A stretch of DNA of 64,000 bases from Streptomyces sp. 6-11-2 (GCF_006540305.1 NZ_BJOR01000001.1:7130001-7194000); one strand, 5' to 3'. Positions 1 to 9,658 are shown, numbered from the stretch's first letter. The notes: generated from the letters alone by a model not told the origin. A program made the numbers and translations.

Positions 1-521
1 GCCGGCGGTTCCATGGAGCGGGCGGTCAGTTCCGCCACGGGGGAGGCGGGCACGGCGGCGGTGGGCGCGGCGGGCAACTCCGGTGGGGGCGTGGTGTCCC
101 GTACCGCGGCCGGCAGTTCGGGTACCGGGCCCGCCGGGCCCGCGGTCAGCTCCGGCAGAGACGCCCTGCCCGCCTCGAGGCCCAGGCTCTCGCGGACATC
201 CGCCGGACGCCTGCTCGGCGCGGCGGCAGGGGAGTTGGCCGGGTTGGGCATACGGTCCGGCGGCAGGACCGCTGGCATGGTCGGACCCAACTGGGCGCGC
301 CCCACGTCGAACCACTTCCTGGCCACCCGGTCGAGCGCCGGATCGGATCCCCCGGAACCGCTCCAGCCGGCCGAACCGCGCCGCGTACGTGCGCTCTTGC
401 TCATCGCACGGGTGGCGTTGAAATTCCCCGTGGCGTTCTCCGCCTGGTCGTAGAGGCTGCTGATCCGCTGCTGGACCTCGGCGCGGCTGGGCCTGTCGTC
501 GCTCGGTCGTTCCCGCGTCAA
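1..521 (-). CDS. NlpC/P60-type cell-wall hydrolase, N-terminal part (cut by window edge)
   Basis: Reading leftwards from a TTG at 521-519, preceded by a GGGAGGAG ribosome site about 10 bases upstream, an open frame runs off the left edge. It begins LTRERPSDDRPSRAEVQQRI and continues with a helical stretch (QAENATGNFNATRAMSK) and then a long Ala/Pro-rich linker. This N-terminus is one I recognise from Streptomyces C40 (NlpC/P60) peptidases, which cut peptide stems of peptidoglycan outside the cell. The catalytic Cys-His domain would lie outside the window, so the enzyme assignment rests on the N-terminal signature alone. Confidence 0.75.
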   Translation of the reverse strand, partial: MTRERPSDDRPSRAEVQQRISSLYDQAENATGNFNATRAMSKSARTRRGSAGWSGSGGSDPALDRVARKWFDVGRAQLGPTMPAVLPPDRMPNPANSPAAAPSRRPADVRESLGLEAGRASLPELTAGPAGPVPELPAAVRDTTPPPELPAAPTAAVPASPVAELTARSMEPP

Positions 522-930
522 GAAGGACGCACTCCTCCCATGGGCCGCCTACCGGTTCTGCTCTCGGCGTCGGGCGGACGTTCTGTGGAAGGCGTGCCCT
601 ACGGCCCCTGTCCGGAGGGACAGTTGAGCCGCTTCACCCCGAGGTTGGTCGGTTCCCCGGCTCCGGCCGCTGTGGGTGCCTACCGGACTCGGCGGAGGTC
701 GCACGATCCGACGCGACTCGCCGGAGGCAATCGTGCGGCCTGGTCGTCAACTTAGCGAACATGTGTGCCTGGCGTGAAGATTGAAGCGTGGAATGTCCGA
801 TACGTATTCGTGACCTTCCCGTGAGGTGCCTCACTCCCGTCCGGCCCGGACTCCTTACGGAATGCGGACGTCCGAGGGTGGGGAGCGCTCGGGGGCGGCA
901 TGGGGGTGGGGGCGGTGTCACGCTGGAGGT
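522..930. other. Intergenic region between divergent genes
   Basis: About 400 bases separate the left-pointing hydrolase gene from the right-pointing two-component system. I see no convincing open frame with a ribosome site. The stretch presumably holds promoters for both directions; no clear operator palindrome was found. Confidence 0.5.
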
Positions 931-1677
931 ATGCAGGAGTCGTACGAGTCCACGGGTGCCGGGTCCGGCGAGCGGCGGCCGGCCGGGGCGGCGCGGGTGC
1001 TGGTCGTCGAGGACGACGCCACGGTCGCCGAGATCGTCTCCGGCTACCTGGACCGCGCGGGCCATGTCGTCGACCGTGCCGCGGACGGGCCGACCGCGCT
1101 CGCCCTGGCCGCCGCCCACTGGCCGGACCTGGTCGTGCTCGACCTGATGCTGCCGGGCATGGACGGACTGGAGGTGTGCCGCCGGATGCGCGGGCGCGGC
1201 CCGGTGCCGGTCATCATGCTCACCGCCCGCGGCGACGAGGACGACCGCATCCTGGGCCTGGAGGTCGGCGCCGACGACTACGTCACCAAGCCGTTCAGCC
1301 CCCGCGAGCTCGTCCTGCGGGTGGAGTCGGTGCTGCGCCGTACCCGGCCCGCCACCGCGCCGCGGCCGCTCGCCGCGGCCGGACTCGCCGTGGACCCGGC
1401 CGGCCGCCGTGCCACCAGGGATGGCGCCGAACTCGCGCTCACCCTGCGCGAGTTCGACCTGCTCACCTTCTTCCTGCGCCACCCCGGCCGGGTCTTCAGC
1501 CGCGAGGACCTGATGCGCGAGGTGTGGGGATGGGACTTCGGCGACCTCTCCACGGTCACCGTCCACGTCCGGCGGCTGCGCGGCAAGGTCGAGGACGACC
1601 CGGCCCGGCCCCGTCTCATCCAGACCGTGTGGGGCGTCGGCTACCGGTTCGACCCCACCGGACACGACGGGAGTTGA
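931..1677 (+). CDS. OmpR/PhoB-family response regulator
   Basis: A 248-residue regulator. The receiver domain starts at VLVVEDDATVAE and carries the phospho-acceptor Asp in VVLDLMLPG, the conserved Thr in IMLTARGD and the Lys in DDYVTKPFSP. The C-terminal half is a winged-helix DNA-binding domain ending IQTVWGVGYRF, typical of OmpR/PhoB. The chosen ATG is the first in-frame start close to the receiver domain; the GGAGG just before it is unusually close (1-2 bases), so an upstream start is possible. The histidine kinase gene begins 2 bases after the stop, so the two form one operon and a cognate pair. Confidence 0.9.
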   Translation: MQESYESTGAGSGERRPAGAARVLVVEDDATVAEIVSGYLDRAGHVVDRAADGPTALALAAAHWPDLVVLDLMLPGMDGLEVCRRMRGRGPVPVIMLTARGDEDDRILGLEVGADDYVTKPFSPRELVLRVESVLRRTRPATAPRPLAAAGLAVDPAGRRATRDGAELALTLREFDLLTFFLRHPGRVFSREDLMREVWGWDFGDLSTVTVHVRRLRGKVEDDPARPRLIQTVWGVGYRFDPTGHDGS

Positions 1678-1679
1678 CG

Positions 1680-2792
1680 GTGCGCGACACCCTGTTCATC
1701 GCCCTGTACGCCTTCCTCGGCGCCGCCGTGGCGGGTCTGGCCGGCGCGGGCGCGCTGCGGCTGATCCGGCGGCGCTCGCTGACGGCCTCGCTCGCCGTGG
1801 TCGCCGCCGTGGCGGTGGGCGCGATGCTGACCGGCACCCTGGCCGTGGCCCAGGCGATGTTCCTGTCCGCGCACGACCTGTCCGTCGTCACCACCGTCGT
1901 GGCGATGGCGGCGGTGGTGTCCCTGGCCACCGCGCTGCTCCTGGGCCGCTGGGTCGTGGCCCGCAGCCGCGAGCTCGCCCGCGCGGCCCGCTCGCTCGGC
2001 GACGGCGGCGACTTCGCCGCGCCCCACCGTCCGGCGACCGCCGAACTCGAGTCGGTGAGCCGCGAGTTGGCGGCCACCAGTGCCCGGCTCGCCGAGTCCC
2101 GGGAGCGTGAGCGTGCCCTGGAGTCCTCCCGCCGGGAACTCGTCGCCTGGATCTCCCACGACCTGCGCACCCCGCTCGCCGGACTGCGCGCCATGTCCGA
2201 GGCGCTGGAGGACGGGGTGGCCGCCGATCCGGACCGCTACCTCCGGCAGATCCGCACCGAGGTGGAGCGCCTCAACGACATGGTGGGCGACCTCTTCGAG
2301 CTGTCCCGCATCCACGCCGGCTCCCTGGCCCTCACCCGCTCCCGGATCTCCGTGTACGACCTGGTCGGCGACGCGCTCGCCGGGGCGGACCCGCTGGCGA
2401 GGGAACTCGGCGTCCACCTCGTGGCCGACCACGTCGAGCCGGTGCCGGTCGAGGTGGACGGCAAGGAGATGAGCCGCGTACTGGGCAACCTGCTGGTGAA
2501 CGCGATCCGCCGCACACCCGCCGACGGCACGGTCGCGGTAGCCGCCGCACGTTCCCCCGCCGGGGTCGTCCTGTCCGTCACGGACGGCTGCGGCGGCATC
2601 CCCGAGGAGGACCTTCCGCGCGTCTTCGACACCGGCTGGCGCGGCACCCACGCCCGCACACCCCCCGCGGGAGCGGGCCTGGGCCTGGCCATCGTCCGCG
2701 GCATCGTCGAGGCCCACCAGGGCCGGGCCGCCGTACGCAACATCCCGGGCGGCTGCCGCTTCGAGGTGACCCTGCCGACACCGGAGGCGTGA
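1680..2792 (+). CDS. Two-component sensor histidine kinase
   Basis: A 370-residue membrane kinase starting at a GTG 2 bases after the regulator stop. Three hydrophobic N-terminal segments (residues about 1-90) form the membrane part with almost no extracytoplasmic loop. A HAMP-like linker follows, then the dimerisation H-box with the phospho-acceptor His in WISHDLRTPLAG, and an HATPase domain with N-box (NLLVNAIRR), G1 (DGCGGIP) and G2 (GAGLGLAIV) motifs. It should phosphorylate the upstream regulator. The minimal sensor suggests sensing within or at the membrane; the signal is unknown. Confidence 0.9.
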   Translation: MRDTLFIALYAFLGAAVAGLAGAGALRLIRRRSLTASLAVVAAVAVGAMLTGTLAVAQAMFLSAHDLSVVTTVVAMAAVVSLATALLLGRWVVARSRELARAARSLGDGGDFAAPHRPATAELESVSRELAATSARLAESRERERALESSRRELVAWISHDLRTPLAGLRAMSEALEDGVAADPDRYLRQIRTEVERLNDMVGDLFELSRIHAGSLALTRSRISVYDLVGDALAGADPLARELGVHLVADHVEPVPVEVDGKEMSRVLGNLLVNAIRRTPADGTVAVAAARSPAGVVLSVTDGCGGIPEEDLPRVFDTGWRGTHARTPPAGAGLGLAIVRGIVEAHQGRAAVRNIPGGCRFEVTLPTPEA

Positions 2793-2982
2793 GGCCCACC
2801 AGACCCCGTCAGAGCCCACCAGCTCCATCAGTCCCATCAGATCAGTCCCCATCAGTCGGACCCCAACACAGTCCCCATCAGTCGGCCCCCCCAACAGAAC
2901 GGGGGGGGGAGAGCCCCCCGCCGCATCCCCGCCCCGTGAGGCGCTCCCGACCGCGGCCGTGCCGCCGTGGCACCCTGGCCCC

Positions 2983-3726
2983 ATGTGCGGTCGCTACGTC
3001 TCCACCCGCGGTCCGGAGGACCTGGTCCGGCACTTCCGGGTCACCGAATGGCGCCCGGCGGAGGCGCTGGCGCCGAGCTGGAACGTCGCCCCGACCGACG
3101 AGGTGTGGGCCGTTCTCGAACGCGCCCCGCGCGAGGACCGCACCGCGGCCGCCGTACGCAGGGAGCTGCGGCCGCTGCGCTGGGGACTGGTCCCGTCCTG
3201 GGCGAAGGACGTGAGGGCCGGCGCCCGGATGATCAACGCCCGGGTGGAGACCGTGCACGAGAAGCCGGCCTTCCGCCGCGCCTTCGTGCGGAATCGCTGC
3301 CTGCTGCCCGCCGACGGCTTCTACGAATGGCAGCAGATCAAGTCCGCCGACACCGGCAGGACCCGCAAGCAGCCGTACTACATCAGCCCCGAGGACGGCG
3401 CGCTGATGGCGCTCGCCGGCCTGTACGCGTACTGGCGCGACCCGCACGTGGCGCGGGACGACGACCCCGCCGCCTGGCTGACCACGTGCACCATCATCAC
3501 CACCGAGGCCACCGACGAGGCCGGCCGTGTCCACCCCCGGATGCCGCTGGCCCTCAGCCCGGAGCATTACGACGCCTGGCTCGACCCCCGCCATCAGGAC
3601 CCCGGCGAACTGCGGGCGCTGCTGAGCCCGCCTGCGGACGGCAGGCTCGGCGCCCGGCCCGTCTCCCCGGCCGTCAACAGCGTCCGCAACAACGGCCCCG
3701 AACTGCTGGAGGAGACACCGCCGTGA
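2983..3726 (+). CDS. SRAP-domain protein (HMCES/YedK family)
   Basis: A 247-residue protein beginning MCGRY. In this family the Met is removed and Cys2 forms a covalent cross-link with abasic sites in single-stranded DNA. The conserved PSWNVAPT, RWGLVPSWAKD, INARVET and CLLPADGFYEWQ blocks are all visible, as is PRMPLALSP containing the late catalytic region. The start is fixed by the need for Cys at position 2. It stands alone between a short repeat-rich spacer and a 268-base gap before the permease gene. Confidence 0.93.
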   Translation: MCGRYVSTRGPEDLVRHFRVTEWRPAEALAPSWNVAPTDEVWAVLERAPREDRTAAAVRRELRPLRWGLVPSWAKDVRAGARMINARVETVHEKPAFRRAFVRNRCLLPADGFYEWQQIKSADTGRTRKQPYYISPEDGALMALAGLYAYWRDPHVARDDDPAAWLTTCTIITTEATDEAGRVHPRMPLALSPEHYDAWLDPRHQDPGELRALLSPPADGRLGARPVSPAVNSVRNNGPELLEETPP

Positions 3727-3994
3727 CGGGCCGGACCGCCCCGGCCCACCCGCACCACGCCGTGCGCCGGACGGGCGCCCGTTCCCCCTGATGCCCCCGA
3801 TGACCGCCCACCCGGGCGAACTGCACCCCTGCCCTCGCCCGACCAGCCCTTACGGTGCTCAAGACGGCTCAAGAGGGCTCAAGACGCCTCACGGGTGCTC
3901 ACCAGCGCTCGACAGGCGATGTCGAAGGCGGCGCGGTCCGGCGGTTCGGGTGTGACGGCCCGGACGGGACGGCCGGTCCGGAAGGGGAGGCGCG

Positions 3995-5167
3995 GTGGCT
4001 GGTGCGGGCGCTCCGGCGGGAGGGCCGGGCCGAGGGCGCCGGGCCGCGCGCCGGGTGCCCGGCAGCCGCGCGGCGCACTCCGTACGCCTCCCGCCGCGCG
4101 CCCGCACCGTTCCCTTGGTCCCGAAGGCCGAGAGCACCGTGCCCTGGCTGCGGGTCGCCGCCGCCTACGCCTGGCGCCTCATCCTCGTCGGCGTCGTCGT
4201 CTACGGCGTCTTCACCGTCCTCGGCCGCTTCCAGCTCATCGCCGTGGCCCTGTTCCTGGGCCTGGTCATCACCTCGGTCCTGCGCCCCCTCACCGACCTG
4301 CTGAACCGCTTCCTGCCCCGAGCGCTGTGCGTCGCCGTCGCCCTGGTCGGCAGCCTGCTGCTCCTGCTCGCCCTGCTGGCGCTCGTGGGCAACGCGGTGG
4401 CGGGGGAGTCGGCGAAGCTCGCGGGCGAGTTCGGCGGCGGCATCCACCGGATCGAGCAGTGGCTCCAGCGCCCGCCGTTCCGGCTCAGCCAGGGCAAACT
4501 GGCCGACCTGCAGAAGCAGGTCCTGGCCTACCTGTCCGCCCACCGCGCCGGGCTCCTCAGCAGCGCGCTCAGCGGCTTCGGCAGGCTCGTCGAACTGGTC
4601 ACCGGGGTCGCCCTCGCGGTCTTCTCCTCCGTCTTCTTCATCCACTCCGGCGAGAATCTCTGGCGGTGGGCGCGCGACCAGCTGCTGCCCAGCGAGGCCC
4701 GGCCGGTGTGGGACCGGGCCGGGCAGGCCGCCTGGCGGACGTTCGCCGGGTACACGCGCGGCATCATCATCGTGGCGGCCACCAACGCCGTACTCGTCGG
4801 TGTCGTCCTGCTGGTGCTGCGCGTACCGCTCGCGCTGCCGCTGACGCTCCTGGAGTTCTTCGCCACGTTCGTGCCGCTGATCGGCTCACCGGTCGCGCTC
4901 GGCGTGGCCACGGTGGTCGCCCTCGCGGGGCGTGGCCCGCTCACCGCGGTGGCCGTGCTCGCCCTGATCGTCGTCATCGGCCAGCTCGAAGGACATGTGC
5001 TGCACCCGGTGGTGATGAGCTGGGCGGTGCGCCTGCACCCGCTCGTCGTCGCCGTCTCCGTCATCGCGGGCGGCATCGTCGCGGGCGTGATCGGCGCCGT
5101 GGTCGCCGTCCCGTTCGTCTCCGTCACCTGGGCGGTGCTGCGCGCACTGCGGCGCGCCCCGCCCTGA
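3995..5167 (+). CDS. AI-2E family transporter (putative permease)
   Basis: A 390-residue integral membrane protein with about seven to eight hydrophobic segments in the AI-2E/PerM arrangement: paired helices at the N-terminus, an amphipathic central region (LQRPPFRLSQGKLADLQKQ), then helices around GIIIVAATNAVLVGVVLLV and FVPLIGSPVALG. The PLIGSP motif is typical of the family. The GTG at 3995 follows AAGGGGAGG by about 5 bases. The first 45 residues are Arg/Ala-rich and may be a cytoplasmic tail. Substrates of actinobacterial members are mostly unknown; autoinducer-2 transport should not be assumed. Confidence 0.85.
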   Translation: MAGAGAPAGGPGRGRRAARRVPGSRAAHSVRLPPRARTVPLVPKAESTVPWLRVAAAYAWRLILVGVVVYGVFTVLGRFQLIAVALFLGLVITSVLRPLTDLLNRFLPRALCVAVALVGSLLLLLALLALVGNAVAGESAKLAGEFGGGIHRIEQWLQRPPFRLSQGKLADLQKQVLAYLSAHRAGLLSSALSGFGRLVELVTGVALAVFSSVFFIHSGENLWRWARDQLLPSEARPVWDRAGQAAWRTFAGYTRGIIIVAATNAVLVGVVLLVLRVPLALPLTLLEFFATFVPLIGSPVALGVATVVALAGRGPLTAVAVLALIVVIGQLEGHVLHPVVMSWAVRLHPLVVAVSVIAGGIVAGVIGAVVAVPFVSVTWAVLRALRRAPP

Positions 5168-5267
5168 CGTCCCGCCCACGAGCCGTTTCCGGCGCCCGCG
5201 CTTTTCGGCCGCGGCAGAAGGGGCACGCGTTCGTCGTACGACCCCCGAGCGGAGGAACGGTGCCGTC

Positions 5268-5681
5268 ATGGCCGAGTACGAACGTTCACGCACGATGTCC
5301 GCTCAGCCCGAGCGCGTCTTCGACGAGGCCGCCGACGTCGGCCGGTTCGAGGCCTGGCTGCCCGGCGAACTGCACGTGCACGCGGAGGAGCCCCCGGCCG
5401 TCACGGTGCACGAGGACCACGCGGACCGGGACACCGCCGCTCAGCTGCGCGCCGAACGCGACCAGATGCGGATCGAGTGGGGCACCCGCGAGCAGGGCGG
5501 CTACGCGGGCTGGCTCCAGGTCGCGGGCATCGGCAGCGGCGCCAGCGAGGTGACGGTCCACCTGTCGTTCTTCGACGACCGCCACGATCCGGGCGAGCGC
5601 GCCGCCTGCGACGCCCTCGACAGCAGCCTGCGCCGTCTGGAGGAGCAGGTACGGCTCCGCACCGACCACACCGGCGGCTGA
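5268..5681 (+). CDS. SRPBCC-fold (polyketide cyclase/START-like) protein
   Basis: A 137-residue soluble protein with a GGAGGAAC ribosome site before ATG 5268. The opening YERSRTMSAQPERVFDEAADVGRFEAWLP is the typical first strand and helix of START/SRPBCC ligand-binding proteins, and the C-terminus ends in the long helix (ALDSSLRRLEEQVRL) that closes the cavity. Function is not predictable; the fold binds hydrophobic ligands. It is probably monocistronic, since about 500 bases without a gene follow. Confidence 0.75.
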   Translation: MAEYERSRTMSAQPERVFDEAADVGRFEAWLPGELHVHAEEPPAVTVHEDHADRDTAAQLRAERDQMRIEWGTREQGGYAGWLQVAGIGSGASEVTVHLSFFDDRHDPGERAACDALDSSLRRLEEQVRLRTDHTGG

Positions 5682-6175
5682 GCGCCCCGACCGGGCCGCA
5701 CCCCACGGCTGCCTTCCCGGCTGTCTTCCCGGGGGATTGACGTGCCGTCACCCATCGCCTGCCGTGGGTGGTTCGCCCCGCGCCCCGAGATCACGCCCTG
5801 TTACGGCTTCCCGTGGTAGACGCTGGACGCCGGTTCGCGGGTCGGCGTCCCGAGAGGCCGCGTGGACGGACGGCGGTGACGCGAAGGCAGGCCGGGACGC
5901 GTCGTCCGGTCCCGGCCGGGTACCCGAGCGGCTGCCCGGGGGAGCGGCCGGACAGCGGGTGCGCGGAAGCCTGACCTCTCGTACGGCGTGTCGTGCGGAC
6001 GGCCGCGGGCACTGGGAGACCATGGGCGGGCGTTGACACCCCCGCGAGGTCGGTCTGTGGACGGAGAGGCCAGGTGGAGCAACAGGTCACGGGGCGGCGA
6101 GCGGGCCAGGAGACCGGTGCGGACGCCCCCGGTTCCGGCCCGACCGGTCACGGCCGGACCGGCCATGACCGTGCG
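5682..6175. other. Intergenic region upstream of selA
   Basis: Nearly 500 bases with no convincing gene. The nearest plausible upstream start for selA is a GTG at 6074 after GGAGAG; using it would shorten this gap and add 34 low-complexity residues to SelA. The selA-selB promoter should lie here. Confidence 0.5.
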
Positions 6176-7474
6176 GTGAGCGATGCCCGCCGGCGGATCC
6201 CCCGTACCGACGCCGTCCTGCGGGACGCGCGCCTGGTGGACGCGGCGGCGCGGCTCGGGCCGGGCCCGGTGAAGGCCGCGGTCCGGCAGGCGCAGGAGCG
6301 GGCACGCCAGGGCGCCGTCACCCCCGAGCAGGTGGCGGACACCGCCGTGGCGCTGCTGCCGCGGGTGGTCGGCGGGCTGCGTCCGGTGATCAACGCGACC
6401 GGGGTCCTGCTGCACACCAACCTCGGCCGCGCCTCCCTGTCCGCCGCGGCCCGGCAGGCGGTGCAGGACGCCGCCGGGCCCACGGACGTCGAACTCGATC
6501 TGCGCACCGGTGTTCGCGCCGGCCGGGGCCGTACGGCCCTGGACGCGCTGCGCGGCCGGGTGCCGTCCGCCGCCGCGGCCCATGTCGTCAACAACGGCGC
6601 CGCCGCGCTCGTCCTCGCCGCCACCGCGCTCGCCGCGGGCAGGGAGATCGTCATCAGCCGCGGTGAGATGGTGGAGATCGGGGACGGCTTCCGGCTGCCG
6701 GACCTGCTGGTCTCCACCGGGGCCCGGCTCCGCGAGGTCGGCACCACGAACCGTACGACCGTCCAGGACTACGCCGACGTGATCGGCCCCGGCACGGCGT
6801 TCGTCCTGAAGATCCATCCCTCCAACTTCCGCATCACCGGCTTCACTCGGGCCGCCGGTGTCGGCGATCTGTCGGCGTTGGGCGTTCCGGTGGTGGCCGA
6901 CATCGGCTCCGGACTGCTCGCGCCCCATGCGCTGCTGCCCGACGAGCCCGACGCCGAGACCCAGTTGAGGTCCGGCGCGGCCCTGGTGACGGCGAGCGGC
7001 GACAAACTGCTCGGCGGCCCCCAGTGCGGACTGCTCCTCGGCGACGCGGAACTCCTGCGCACCCTCACCCGGCACCCCCTGGCCCGTGCCCTGCGCGTGG
7101 ACAAGCTCACCCTGGCCGCCCTGGAGGCGACCCTGACGGGCCCCCGGACCCCGACGGCCGCTTTCCTGACCGCCGACGCCGCAGGGCTCATGCGGCGGGC
7201 CGAACACCTCGCCGCCGCACTGGGCGCCGCCGGGATCGAGGACGTCCGGGCCGTCGCCGGGACCGCCACCGTCGGCGGCGGCGGGGCGCCGGGAGTGACG
7301 CTGCCCAGCGCCGCGCTGTCCCTGCCGGAGCCCTACGCCGCCGTACTGCGCACCGGTGAGGTGCCCGTGGTGGGGCGCCTGGAGGGCGGGCGGTGCCTGC
7401 TGGACCTGCGTGCGGTGCCGCCGGGGGACGACGAACGCCTCGCCGAGTCCGTGCGGTCGGCGGCGGAGAGGTAG
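6176..7474 (+). CDS. selA: L-seryl-tRNA(Sec) selenium transferase
   Basis: SelA converts Ser-tRNA(Sec) to Sec-tRNA(Sec) with selenophosphate, using PLP. The 432-residue product has the N-terminal helical domain (RRIPRTDAVLRDARLV), the family block RPVINATGVLLHTNLGRA, the PLP-binding SGDKLLGGPQCG with the Schiff-base Lys, and GTTNRT. The GTG at 6176 gives an N-terminus of normal length but has a poor ribosome site; GTG 6074 has a better one and is the alternative. selB starts 5 bases downstream, so the two are cotranscribed. The partner tRNA, selD and the Sec-dependent formate dehydrogenase lie about 51 kb to the right, beyond the inserted island. Confidence 0.95.
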   Translation: MSDARRRIPRTDAVLRDARLVDAAARLGPGPVKAAVRQAQERARQGAVTPEQVADTAVALLPRVVGGLRPVINATGVLLHTNLGRASLSAAARQAVQDAAGPTDVELDLRTGVRAGRGRTALDALRGRVPSAAAAHVVNNGAAALVLAATALAAGREIVISRGEMVEIGDGFRLPDLLVSTGARLREVGTTNRTTVQDYADVIGPGTAFVLKIHPSNFRITGFTRAAGVGDLSALGVPVVADIGSGLLAPHALLPDEPDAETQLRSGAALVTASGDKLLGGPQCGLLLGDAELLRTLTRHPLARALRVDKLTLAALEATLTGPRTPTAAFLTADAAGLMRRAEHLAAALGAAGIEDVRAVAGTATVGGGGAPGVTLPSAALSLPEPYAAVLRTGEVPVVGRLEGGRCLLDLRAVPPGDDERLAESVRSAAER

Positions 7475-7479
7475 GGACC

Positions 7480-9339
7480 ATGCGAGTGCTGGCCACCGCG
7501 GGGCACGTCGACCACGGCAAGTCCGCCCTGGTACGAGCCCTGACCGGGATGGAACCCGACCGCTACGAGGAGGAGCGGCGCCGGGGACTCACGCTCGACC
7601 TCGGCTTCGTGTGGACGCCGCCGGACGCCGAGGGCGAACGCCTCGCCTTCGTCGACGTACCCGGCCACGAGCGGTTCGTGGCCACGATGCTGGCCGGAGT
7701 CGGCCCGGTGCCCGCCGTGCTGTTCGTGGTCGCCGCCGACCAGGGCTGGCAGCCGCAGTCCGAGGAACACCTCGCGATCCTCGACGCACTCGGTGTACGG
7801 CACGCGGTGCTCGCCGTGACCCGCAGCGACCTGGCCGACCCCGAGCCGGTGCGCGCCGAGGCCGTCAAGCGACTGTCCCGGACCTCGCTCGGGACCGTGC
7901 CGTCCGTCGCGGTGAGCGCGGTGACCGGCGCCGGACTGGACGAACTGCGCGCCGAACTGGCCCGGACGGCCCGCGCACTGCCCGTGCCGCCCGCCGACGC
8001 GGACGTACGGCTGTGGCTGGACCGCGCCTTCACCGCGCGTGGGCACGGCACCGTCGTGACCGGCACGCTCGGCGCGGGCACCCTGCGCGTCGGCGACCGG
8101 CTGGTGAACGGGGCCGGCGCGCACACGCTGAGGGTGCGCGGGCTCCAGTGCCTGCAACAGGACCGGAGTGCCGTCAGCGGCGTGGCGCGGGTCGCGGTCA
8201 ACGTGCACGGCCCCCTCGCCGGGCAACTGCGGCGGGGGAAGGTGCTGCTGGCGCCGGACCGCTGGCTGTTCACCGACCGGATCGACGTGCGCGTCACCGG
8301 TGAGCCGGTCGGCGAGCTGCCCCGGAGCGTCACCCTGCACATCGGCACGGCGGCCGTCGCGGTGACCGCCCGCCCCCTCGGCGAGGACACCGCCCGGCTG
8401 ACCCTGCGCACCGCACTGCCCCTGCGTGTGGGGGACCGGGCCGTCCTGCGTGAACCCGGCGGCGGGCGGAGACCCTGCGGTGTGACCGTGCTCGACGTGT
8501 GCCCGCCGGACCTGACCCGGCGGGGCGCCGGACGGGCCAGGGCCGCCGTACTGGCCGCGATGACGGACCGCCCCGACGGAGCGGCCGAGCTGCGGCGCCG
8601 CGGACTCGTCCGCCGCTCCCGGCTGCTGGCCATGGGCATCCCGCCGCCCACCGGGCCGCTCACCGGGGACTGGCTGGCCGACAAGGCCCACTGGGCCCGG
8701 CTGCGCGAGAGGCTGGCCGCCGAGGTCGCGGAGCACGCACGCCTGCACCCCATGGAGCCGGGACTGCCCGCCGAGGCGGCCCGGCACCTGCTGGATCTGC
8801 CCGACCGGGCGCTGGTGGACGCCCTCGCCGCGGCGCCGGGCGAGCCCCGTCTGCTGCGACGGGAAGGGCGCCTGTACCGGCCCGACAGCATCGGTCCCAC
8901 CCTGCCGCCGCCGGTCCGGGCGGCCGTCGATTCGGTGCGGCGCGAGCTGGAGACGGCACCGTTCCGTGCCCCCGAGGCCGATCGTCTCACCGCCCTGGGA
9001 CTCGACCGCAAAGCCGTGGCCGCGGCGGTCTCGGCGGGCGCACTGCTGCGGGTCGGCGACGGGATCGTGCTGCTGCCGGGAGCCGACGCCGAGGCCGCCG
9101 CGGTGCTCCGCCGCCTGCCCCAGCCCTTCACACTCAGCGAGGCCCGCAAGGCTCTCGACACCACCCGCAGGGTCGCCGTGCCGCTCCTGGAGTTCCTCGA
9201 CGCCCACGGACACACGGAACGAGTGGACGACCAGCACAGACGCTGCCGTCCGGACACAGGGACTGCCGTAGTGCCTGCACGACCTCCGACCGCGGCCGGC
9301 CGGAAGCGGCCTGAGCGGCCGCCACAGCCTCCTTGGTGA
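7480..9339 (+). CDS. selB: Selenocysteine-specific translation elongation factor
   Basis: SelB delivers Sec-tRNA(Sec) to UGA codons that carry a SECIS hairpin. The GTPase domain shows GHVDHGKSALV (G1), RGLTLDLGF (switch), DVPGHERFV (G3) and TRSD (G4), followed by EF-Tu-like barrels and C-terminal winged-helix repeats for SECIS binding. The last winged helix ends near DAHGHTERVDDQHRRCR; the final ~28 residues are Pro/Arg-rich and unlike SelB. They coincide with the border of the foreign DNA, so the native stop may have been lost and replaced. Length is 619 residues. Confidence 0.93.
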   Translation: MRVLATAGHVDHGKSALVRALTGMEPDRYEEERRRGLTLDLGFVWTPPDAEGERLAFVDVPGHERFVATMLAGVGPVPAVLFVVAADQGWQPQSEEHLAILDALGVRHAVLAVTRSDLADPEPVRAEAVKRLSRTSLGTVPSVAVSAVTGAGLDELRAELARTARALPVPPADADVRLWLDRAFTARGHGTVVTGTLGAGTLRVGDRLVNGAGAHTLRVRGLQCLQQDRSAVSGVARVAVNVHGPLAGQLRRGKVLLAPDRWLFTDRIDVRVTGEPVGELPRSVTLHIGTAAVAVTARPLGEDTARLTLRTALPLRVGDRAVLREPGGGRRPCGVTVLDVCPPDLTRRGAGRARAAVLAAMTDRPDGAAELRRRGLVRRSRLLAMGIPPPTGPLTGDWLADKAHWARLRERLAAEVAEHARLHPMEPGLPAEAARHLLDLPDRALVDALAAAPGEPRLLRREGRLYRPDSIGPTLPPPVRAAVDSVRRELETAPFRAPEADRLTALGLDRKAVAAAVSAGALLRVGDGIVLLPGADAEAAAVLRRLPQPFTLSEARKALDTTRRVAVPLLEFLDAHGHTERVDDQHRRCRPDTGTAVVPARPPTAAGRKRPERPPQPPW

Positions 9340-9363
9340 TCGTGAACGCCCAATCCAAGGCGG

Positions 9364-9560
9364 TTACTTCCGGAGTCCGTTGGCGGCGGCCTCGTACTCC
9401 GCGGCCTGCTTCGGCGTCAGGTAGTGCGACACCCGCACCAGGATGCTGCCATGCACGTAGTCGCACTCGGCGAGCGTGGGCATCGACTTCGTGACCGACT
9501 CGATGTACTGGGCACGGGCCTGAGCGTCTTCCGGGCTGGTGAACGCCTCGATGGCGCCGC
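9364..9560 (-). pseudogene. C-terminal fragment of a secreted/lipoprotein-like gene
   Basis: The left-pointing frame ending at 9364 encodes a plausible protein tail (GGAIEAFTSPEDAQARAQYI and YLTPKQAAEYEAAA) but its N-terminal part is out of frame and incoherent, so it is a decayed gene. Immediately beyond its stop, 9362-9250 in another frame reads as a second protein-like fragment (LDWAFTITKEAVAAAQAASG) antisense to the odd 3' end of selB. Together they mark the edge of foreign DNA abutting selB. I recognise the tail only as an accessory-element hypothetical. Confidence 0.5.
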
Positions 9561-9658
9561 CGCGTTCGACAGCACACCCTTGTCCGCCGTGCTCAAGGGC
9601 CTGATCTGGCTGGTGTGGTGGGAACTCGTCCTCCGCGTAAGCGGGCTCACCAGCATGG

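Noticed and set aside
634..1665. Long left-pointing frame opposite the response regulator
   Set aside because: Complementary-strand openness of a high-GC gene; composition is not protein-like and no domain is visible.
2810..2900. Regulatory repeat array of CCCATCAG units
   Set aside because: Short, irregular spacing and low complexity; more likely slippage than binding sites.
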